Source: Sarcomyxa edulis (lineage: Eukaryota; Basidiomycota; Agaricomycetes; Agaricales; Mycenaceae). From it: DNA of 64,000 nucleotides. The stretch spans positions 2,453,501 to 2,517,500 of the forward strand of contig QUOL01000004.1 in the NCBI GenBank assembly GCA_009761415.1, written 5' to 3'. A model generated the notes under the pieces. That model did no database searches. It worked only from the letters and a program-made list of their open reading frames with translations, and was not told the origin of the DNA. Both the position numbers and the translations under genes were made by a program. Below are positions 56,293-64,000 of the stretch, piece by piece; position 1 is the stretch's first letter; each line of letters starts with the position of its first letter.

Positions 56293-59200
56293 TCATCGAC
56301 TTGCAGGTGGAGAGGGACGACGGCCAGTACCGATTCCCATACCGACGCGCACAAGGGTCTCCAAAGAAGCGTGGCCGTTGATTAGAAGATCCTCGTCCCA
56401 TTCGACGACGCCCTTTTCGAACAGGAGCACAATCGTGGATCCACCTAGATGGAGGCAGCCGATCAGCATCGCGTAGATGGAGAAACACAGAAGAGCACTC
56501 ACCGAAGGCAAAGTATCCAAATTCCTGTCCTCGTTTGACCTGTTCACCTTCTTCAACAGTGGTCTTGATAGTGCCGACCATCATCGCTCCAATGCACACT
56601 GCCATGACGCGACCGAACTGGGGACTGTCGATGGGCACGATCTTCCGAGCATTTTCACCGTAGACATCAAGGGCAGTTCGAATTGCTTGTGGCTACAGGA
56701 TGAACATGTGAGCGACGAGCAAATAGGACCGTGCATTCAAACGTACGTTGACAGTGTAGTATTCTCCAGCAATATATGTCATAGGCCCTATCGTGCCGTC
56801 TACAGGCGAATGGAATCGATGGTAATCCTGAGGTGCAAGTCGGAAGATGGCCAATGCACCACCAGCATATTTTTCGGCTTGACCGCGATAAGCGTCCCCG
56901 AGGAGTCGACCTACAGTGAACTCGCGACCCTTGATCCATAGTCGAGTGGCTTCGCTGACAGTCTCGAAGGTCATAAGTCGACAATCAGCGGCGCTAACGA
57001 GACGGTAAGGGTTTTCTGGTTGTTCGACGGGTCGAGCTGACATTTTGAGTTTTCTGGCAAGTACGGTCAATACATGGAAGCCAAGAGGAAGAGGTTAGCC
57101 TACCGGTAGAAGAATTGGTTGAATGTTTCTGTAAGGAAGACGTCAGAGATATAAGCCGATAGAGTGTCCAATATACGCACTAAAAGAGTCTATAGGATCT
57201 AATACTTCATCCATGTTCAACTTATGGAACTCGATGAAAGTCGGAATATCAGCCGCTGATGCTGGATCATCGTACTTGATACCTTGCTTTATGGAAAGGG
57301 ACTTGAGCAACCGTCGAGCTAGAGGGGAATGAGACAATCAATCCCCAGTCCGGTCAACGAGCGGCCAGGCTGGGTACTTACCACGTCCACCTTCCATTCT
57401 GCTTTTAGCACCCTGAACCAAGCACGTCGTCAGCAACATGGACGGATGGATGGAGTTATACGAACGGACCTTGTATAATAGCCTGATACCTAGACGAACA
57501 TACACCTGCATTTTCTCTTCTTCGAGTTGCCCCGTTATCCGGTTTTGAACGATGATGTTGGCAGAGTTCTAAAATGCATGTCAGCAACGGTGTACCAAGA
57601 AACAGGAGAGCAACTCACTGCTCCCAGCCTGTAATCCCCACTGGAGACTTTCGAGATAATCTTCGTATACCACTTCCTCTGCGCCTGACTAGCCGTCACG
57701 AAATTCCCCACAACGATTCGATCGACCTTGTTCCAATCCTGACTGGCGCAGACCGCCAGATGCGTGACAATGTCGACTTCGGCTTTGGAGTTCATTCGAG
57801 GCCGATGACATAGCGGACAGTTCTTCACGTTGATAACGCGTTCGAAAGAAGTTTCGGATTTGGATTTCGAAGATTTAGTTTTGGTGGTACCATTCATAGT
57901 CGGCGCGTCGAGGTCGTTGGACCCGGAACCTGAAGACGACTCTTCAGCGTCTGATGACGAGTATGAAGGTGAGCGTTGAGCAATCAGGGGTGGTCGATAG
58001 GATGGGTTCGGCGTCATTGTTGGAGGGGTCACCGCGAACGCAGGAAGATCGTCACCGACACTTCCACCCATTGCGGACTGAGCGAGTAGTTGCTCCGACG
58101 GTTCGGTGAGGTAATCTGGAGGGGGCTGTGGTTTGGACGCGTCCGTCTTTATCCAACGTTGTCCATCTCCGCCTCCATTCATCGATGGTCCCGAAAAATC
58201 GAGGTCATCGAACGAGATCTCCTGGCCTTCGCGATCGGCCATCATCAAGATAGGAGTAGCGCTGACACTAGTATCGGGGAGACTGTAGTCCGCGTCGATT
58301 CGTTTGCGTTCGCTATCTGGGCGTCCTAGCTCTGTCTCGAGACATTGGATGGCTTCGGAGAAGCTCAGTTCGTCGATATGTGGTTGTTTGTTGAAACGTG
58401 TAAAGAAGGAGTTGACCGTAGTTCGAGTGAGCGTTGAACCGAGGGAGTCGAGCATGGACGTTAGTTCTAAGTGTGAGAGGAAACCAGTGTCGTCGGTGTC
58501 GTATTGTTTGAGGTACTGCCGCCAGAATCGTTGGCGAAGCGCGTCATATGGCTGATATTTTGCTCTAAGAAACAGATGGGTTAGTACGGACCACATGGAT
58601 GGTAGGAAACACGTACCTGAAGGTGATGACAGGATTGTGCTTTGCCTCCCAAGGCATCTCCTTGGCCGTAGTCAATTTGAGGTCAAAGTCCTTCATGGGA
58701 TGATCCCCATCTTCATCAGCATCGTACAACCCGGTCTCTGGATCTTGCTGCGGCGCGCTATCGAGAAGATCCTTGAGGTCGAAACTCGCTTCACCGATGT
58801 AGTCGTTCGACGAAAGTTTATCCCAGTCGAGGATCGTGAGTTGGACTTTGAACGACGTTTCGTATCGACGGACGTGGAATAGGAGTTTCTCATCCCAGAT
58901 GGGGTTGCGCGAGTGTCGGATGACGCGAGTACGGAAGACCTTCTTGCCAAAGGAAATGACGACGAAAGGGTCCATGTCCCAGCCCGTACGAGTCACTGCG
59001 TATTGTCAGTATTATGCAAGGTGGTTAGGACGAGTACTCACTGTTCTTCAACCGCGGCAGATCTGTAGCGCCCTTGATTTCCAACATGACGATACCTACG
59101 ATATCGTTGGCAGCCCCGAAGCTATAATCAACCTTCTTTTTCTTCCTCCCGTGTCCCTTCACTCTCGCTCGTCCAGTACCATCCTCGAGTGCCTTTCCAT

Positions 59201-60576
59201 TGATCTTGTTGACATTCGAGGAAGACCAAGAGGTCCTGAACTTCTTCTTCTTTTCTTTTTCTTTCGCTGCGGTGAAGGACGTGGGCATCCCCGAGTCTGA
59301 TTGGATGGCGAGGGGGGAATCGTCTGGGTGGAAATGTGCCGGTGAGGGCATGGTGGAGCGACGCGCGAATCGCATTCGAGGAACGAACTTCTGAGTTGAG
59401 GAGGGGACACTGGGTTTCGGTGTTTTTAGAGAAGCTGGGGTCGGCGTTGATGGAGACGTGGAAGGGGATGCAGAGGAGACGGTGATGTCTGGAGGGGATG
59501 GGGAGGAAGAAGGAGGTGAGTCTTGTTGTTGTGCTTCCAAGGTTCTGCGCAGCTGAGCCTGCGTAAGGGTTTGTTCCGAGTAAGAGTGAGGAAGATTGGC
59601 AGGGGAAGGATGGGTGGGTGGGATGTAGAGGTGGGAGAGGTTGTTCATGGGCAGACCGTCCTCGTCCTCTTCTTCGTCAGAGTTCCCTTCCCCTTCTTCT
59701 GATGAAAGCCCGCCGTCATCTTGATATTCGGGACCTCCTTGGTGGGAACGAACTGTGCCGACGCCTTCAGTCTGTACAACGGCGGTCGAGTCAGTATACG
59801 AGAGAACGAGTTTGTGAAGGGACTCACGGGCGGCGCAGAGACGAGACTGGGCCTTGAACGTCTGACGAGTTCCGAGAAGATCTCGTCGAATTCAAGGAGA
59901 TTTTCTGTGCTGGGAGGCATTACGAAGCCGAGTTTGATTTGGATAGTACCTGTTGAGGGTGTATTGGCTCGAGTGGATAGGACCGGCAGATTAAATGGCT
60001 ACAACACTCTAAGTAACTTGTGCGGTAGTATTAGGGGAGTTGCGTACCTGATTTTTTGGGTCTTCAAACGCATAAGGTCTCCCATCCCTGAACCAATCTT
60101 CCAAAGGTAAAGCAACTTCACCGAGATAGTCCTTGCGCAAGACGTCCTTGTCCCAGATGACGAGTTCAACAACGCCGAGTTTCTCGGCCAGGGAGAGGTA
60201 GATTGGGAAATCGAATGTAGCTGTTGCAGGGTTATATACAGGGTTTCTGTTACGTTTTGAGACGGGTGTCTGGTGTCGTGTGCTTAGGAGAGAGACGACT
60301 ACGAAGCTGCAACAGGGGCATTACTCGGGGAGGTACTAGGGCAAGTTGTACGGACACTTACGGATCACTGTAACCATTCTTATCTTTTGCAAGAAGATCT
60401 TTGCATGCTAGTACTTGAAGACGGCAAGTAACGATAGGGTGTTCTCCTGGAACTGGAGAGAAATTGTTCCTGCCGCTGCCTCGACCACCAGAAACGCGTG
60501 AGGGTAGACGAGCTGCAGATTTGAGAGCTCGTTTTATCTTGAGAGCCTTTGGATTCTTGGGTGATGAAGAGGACAT
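56293..60576 (-). CDS. C2-domain phosphatidylserine decarboxylase (PSD2 type)
   Basis: Converts phosphatidylserine to phosphatidylethanolamine at endosomal or Golgi membranes; about eleven or more exons. From [20 protein letters not shown] the protein has a first C2 domain ([51 protein letters not shown]) and a long Ser/Pro-rich linker. A second C2 domain follows ([47 protein letters not shown]). An EF-hand-like segment ([18 protein letters not shown]) and a Cys-rich insert ([10 protein letters not shown], then HLAVC) come next. The catalytic part has [53 protein letters not shown] and [19 protein letters not shown]. It ends with a [12 protein letters not shown] segment, where the proenzyme is cut at the Gly-Ser bond to form the pyruvoyl group. 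All key features are present. Confidence 0.9.
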
Positions 60577-61003
60577 CCTGGGTATGTCGTGGTAAGAGTC
60601 AGACCCAGAGGTGAGCAGGGTGAGTACGGCTAGCTGAGTGAGCGCGTCTAACTACTCGGCGCCGGCGCTCAGGGCTATTCGTGATTTACACCAAGATACT
60701 TAACCGGGCACTGCCATGCACAGCTACAACGGAGGGACTTGCAATTGGAGTTGGAAGGGTACTTGGGTACTTGGGTACTTGGGTACTTAGGGAACTCGGG
60801 TTGCATTCAGGTATGCATCGTATGTAGGTAGCGTGGTGCTCGTCAAATCATAAAAGCATAGAACATAGTTAGGATCAGAGATTTCTTTTGATATAAGGGC
60901 GGGGGAGGAGATTCCATTGTCCGTTTGTGATATTATTGTAACACCCATTAACACGTCAGTAGAGAAAAAAGAAATTGAAAATCCAATGATGGTAACAAGC
61001 TTT
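60577..61003. other. Intergenic region with a short tandem repeat
   Basis: About 430 bases. Four copies of an 8-base unit (ACTTGGGT) lie at about 60759-60790, just upstream of the decarboxylase gene. No gene was recognised. Confidence 0.55.
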
Positions 61004-62436
61004 TTATGATAGGAACAGAGCAGAGAACGCAACACCAAAGATACCAATCATGCCACTCATAGCGACGACGGTGGCGTCGTTCGATGTGCTCGAAGCAGAC
61101 GACGCCGTGCTGGACGCAGATCCGGACGATCCAGAGCTCTTGCCTGTGGCGCTGGCACTAGCTCCGCTCTTCGTCGTCGTGGCTGCAGAGCCAGATGCAC
61201 CGCTGGAAGCAGTGGCAGAAGACGAGGCCGATGAGAGGAGGGAGAATAGCTCAGCACTGCTGAAAGTCGAGCAGCTGGAAGAAGCGGGGACACGGGGTGT
61301 GTATGGCATGGTGCTGATGACACCGAGCGATTCAGCGGGCTGGGTGTAGGTCTGGACAACTCCAGCGGAGTCGGTGTAGATACCGGGGTAATCTTGGTTG
61401 TCACCGAGGCAAGACTCGAATGTACCGTTCTGAGCGGCGTTGGGGGCATTGTAAGAGCAGCCGATACGATCGTAGATGTGCTGGCAGAAGTCGGCAGCGT
61501 TGGCACCGGCTGGGTCACATACTTTGAAGCAGAATTGCGATCCACCCATGAAACTGTGACGCGACGGTCAAAAAATGTGGATTTGAAATTCGTAATTGTG
61601 GACTTACTTGTGCCATTCAATGACTTGCGTGTACGAGTCGTTCGAGCCGCTCCATGCCGTGGAGTAGACGAGACCACCGAGAGGGTTACCACGCTGCAAA
61701 CAAGTGAATATTAGTATACTGCGGAATGAACAGGCGGCCGAAACCGGAGCATGCGCAGTCGCCGACGAAACACAAGGTGGAGACGACGCGGCGGCGACAA
61801 CGACGAGCAGAGAAGGGAGGCACTAGAGGGACTTACGAGATCAGCACCATGGGGATCGAGCTCTCCACCAGAGTCATCAGACTGCATGTTGATGAATGTC
61901 TGGTCGATGAAGCCAACGACCTGAACGTAATCAGGTGTCTTCATGAACTGAACACCCTGTAACGCGCCAGCTGGGATGGTACGAGTACCACGGCCAGGTT
62001 TCGTGCACCAGGCTACTTCCTCGCCTTCGGTGTCGGCGATGGTGGAGTTGGCGTCGGGTGGTGCCCAGAGACAGAAATCTGTCGCGTAAATTGTTAGTGA
62101 CAGCAGCCGCAGCAGCAGGTGACTGCGCACCATCGAGAGAGTTGAGGAAGGAAGTTTGACAGAGAGAATCTTGGCCTTCTGTGGTCGAGTTGCAGAGATT
62201 GTAACCGAACTGGGTTCCACGAAGGAGATCGTCGGTATCTGCTTGGTATGGCTGCAGGTAATCGTTAGTGTCGGTGCCACTCATGAGGTGGGTGTACTTA
62301 CGATACCGGAAGGGTATGCAAAAGTCTTGGAGGCCAAAGGAGTAGCTGGGTAAGTGCTGAGTGGCTCGGTGAGACCTGCGTTTGCGAGGTGGAATGAAGC
62401 GATGGCGATGAAAGTAGAAAGAGCGGCGCGAGACAT
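61004..62436 (-). CDS. Macrophage-activating glycoprotein homologue (GPI-anchored)
   Basis: Secreted, cysteine-rich fungal cell-surface protein of unknown biochemical role. MSRAALSTFIAIASFHLANA is a signal peptide, followed by GLTEPLSTYP. Exons then give YQADTDDLLRGTQFGYNLC, DFCLWAPPDANSTIAD, GEEVAWCTKPGRGTRTIPAG, VQFMKTPDYVQVVGFIDQT and GGELDPHGADL. The next parts are RGNPLGGLVYSTAWSGSND, then MGGSQFCFKVCDPAG, ADFCQHIYDRIGCSYNAP and FESCLGDNQDYPGIYTD. The long Ser/Thr/Ala-rich stalk and hydrophobic end (VVAMSGMIGIFGVAFSALFL) fit GPI attachment. The name comes from basidiomycete relatives first described by their effect on macrophages. The function in the fungus is not established. Intact as read. 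Confidence 0.85.
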
Positions 62437-62690
62437 GGCTTGTCAGAGAAAATTAGTAGACGAGGGAGGAGGACTTGGGAGGAAGAAAGAGACTGGAATA
62501 TTTTTAAATTTCAATCTTTCGGTTTAATATAATCCAGGCGGAGTTGCAATTCTATACTTATCTCACTATAAATAGCCTTGACAACCGCCGTAGATCCAAG
62601 CGAGGCCAGTATAGCTGCGAGATATTATTGGGAAGACGGTTATTATTGGATACGATACACGAACAGCGAGGGAACGAGGAACGTCGGGCT

Positions 62691-64000
62691 CTACAAACCA
62701 CCCCCACCAAGAATATACTCAATCGCAGAATGTACATTCCCACCAGTAGCTAGCAGCGCACGCACATTCTGAGCCGCGTTCGTGAATCCCATGTCTTGAA
62801 GTTGCTGCAGTCAAAGCAGAGTGAGTGACCGATGAAATGCGGAATTGGACGTGCGAGCGTGCGTACCTGCAATTGTACTTGAAACCTCTCCTCTGGCGAT
62901 CTCGTGTCGGCAGGAACGACAGGTGCTGGAGGTGCACCGAACCCTCCAAGGCCTCCCATGCCTCCCATGCCGCCTCCCATGCCGCCTCCCATGCCACTCA
63001 GCAGTTGCTGCATCATTTCTGCGTTTCCGAATGGATTCGGGGGTATCCCTGCCGTTCCAGCAGCGCCAGCACCAGCACCGGGAGCGAACATGTTGAACGG
63101 GTTGGGTGCAGTACCGCTGGCTGCGGCACCAGGACCTGCACTAGCCGTTCCTGTTCCAGCACCTGCACCAGGACCTGCAACCGCCCCCGCCCCCGCACCT
63201 ATACTCGGTACTCCAGGAGCAGGAAACCCACCTGCGCCTGCACCTGCTGCACCACCGAGTGCACCAAACGGATCGGCAAACGGCGAGCCAGATTCACGAA
63301 ACATGGCTGCCATCTGGAGCATCTGCTGAAGACGCTGCGGATTCGCTCTGTAGAACGCTAATCGTTAGTCGCAGTTTGGAGAATTCTCGACGGAATACTT
63401 GCAAAAGTTCACGAAAACGTTCGCTCTGGAAGACTTCACGGACTTGTGGGCCCATGGCAGCTAGTTGAGGATTGGAAGCGATGATTTGATCGATTATCGC
63501 TGGGTTCGACATGACACTCGACATTTGTTGTAGGAATTGAGGAGAGTTCATCATCGTTTGGAGCTGTCGCAAGGTGAGTACTCACGTTTAGGGTAGAGAC
63601 GAGATACGCACCATGTTTGGATCGTTGGGATTGAGTCCCATGTCTGCAAAGGGGTTCAGACCAGCCATTGCGCCGTATCCCATGTGGCTGTTCAGTAGCG
63701 TCAATGGATCGTGTGGGTTCTGGCCGGTTTGCATCGTTGGAAGTTGTTGAGGAGTAGCAGGCGAGGACGAAGAGCCACTCGCGGCAGAACGAGAGACACC
63801 TTTGACCATATGAATGGTATGTGCGGATTGAATCTTGTACACCGATAGCAGGTCTTCATCCTGCAGATGCTGTTAGTCATGATATCAGTCATCGTCGTAT
63901 CTCGTACCTACCTTTAGTACTCGACCTGTTGCCGTGAACATCAGGACCTCGAATTAGAGATTACAAGGCTTCTCACCAGAGTAGATGAGTCGCTGACGAT
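62691..64000 (-). CDS. Ubiquilin/Dsk2-like protein, 5' end outside the window
   Basis: Shuttle factor that carries ubiquitylated proteins to the proteasome. The visible part begins within the N-terminal ubiquitin-like domain (QRLIYSG joined over two short introns to RVLK and [20 protein letters not shown]). STI1-like repeats follow ([60 protein letters not shown]). A very long Gly/Ala/Pro linker includes repeats of GMGGG. The UBA domain at the C-terminus reads [20 protein letters not shown] and ends [15 protein letters not shown]. The tandem Gly/Met repeat near 62950-62995 is a low-complexity DNA repeat. The start codon is beyond position 64000. Confidence 0.9.

Noticed and set aside
62825..63361. 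Plus-strand frames opposite the ubiquilin linker
   Set aside because: They arise from the low-complexity Gly/Ala/Pro-coding repeat on the other strand and have no family features.
1..64000. CRISPR arrays, bacterial operons, prophage or viral genes
   Set aside because: No regularly spaced repeats, bacterial-type gene clusters or viral hallmark proteins were found; gene structure is eukaryotic throughout.

Overview
The window is nuclear DNA of a filamentous basidiomycete, most likely an Agaricomycete. Genes are broken by many short (about 45-70 nt) GT-AG introns, some exons are only 16-28 nt long, and the gene content is typical of mushroom-forming fungi: an AA9 lytic polysaccharide monooxygenase, a macrophage-activating-glycoprotein homologue, an alpha-type protein kinase, several F-box/LRR proteins and NmrA-like reductases. 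No bacterial, viral or organellar signatures were seen.

Layout. The left 15 kb is a rearranged accessory region. Positions 1-2358 are a reverse-complement copy of 12945-15302 without any net length change; each arm carries a complete spliced integrase-core gene, and the right arm runs into the 5' end of the alpha-kinase gene. Directly abutting the left arm, 2359 to about 7060 (weaker to about 7720) is a second inverted duplication of about 45800-51138. This duplicates a Ser/Tyr-rich gene of unknown family, which stays open through every splice junction in both copies. It also carries a truncated, stop-containing remnant of an OB-fold-like gene and a decayed F-box gene. Between the arms lie an intact AA9 LPMO and a tandem pair of NmrA-like genes that both end in Ser-Lys-Leu, a peroxisomal targeting signal type.

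From 15.2 to 32.6 kb come the alpha-kinase gene, a Pcf11-like 3'-end processing factor whose 5' half looks scrambled, a Zn2Cys6 transcription factor, a MYND zinc-finger gene, a probably decayed amino-acid permease and a decayed third NmrA copy. From 33 to 46.4 kb there are four F-box genes, a membrane protein, a small secreted ABM-like protein and cytochrome c.

The right end is more housekeeping-like: the full OB-fold-like gene, an NAD(P)-binding protein, a second MYND protein with helical repeats, a C2-domain phosphatidylserine decarboxylase of the PSD2 type, the glycoprotein homologue, and a ubiquilin/Dsk2 gene cut by the window end.

The strongest unusual signals are the two abutting inverted duplications with a breakpoint shared with the integrase-element terminus, a mosaic divergence pattern along the larger duplication, and a further copy of that terminus next to the disturbed Pcf11 5' end. 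Exon coordinates were derived by hand from reading frame and splice consensus, so ends of multi-exon genes marked approximate may shift.
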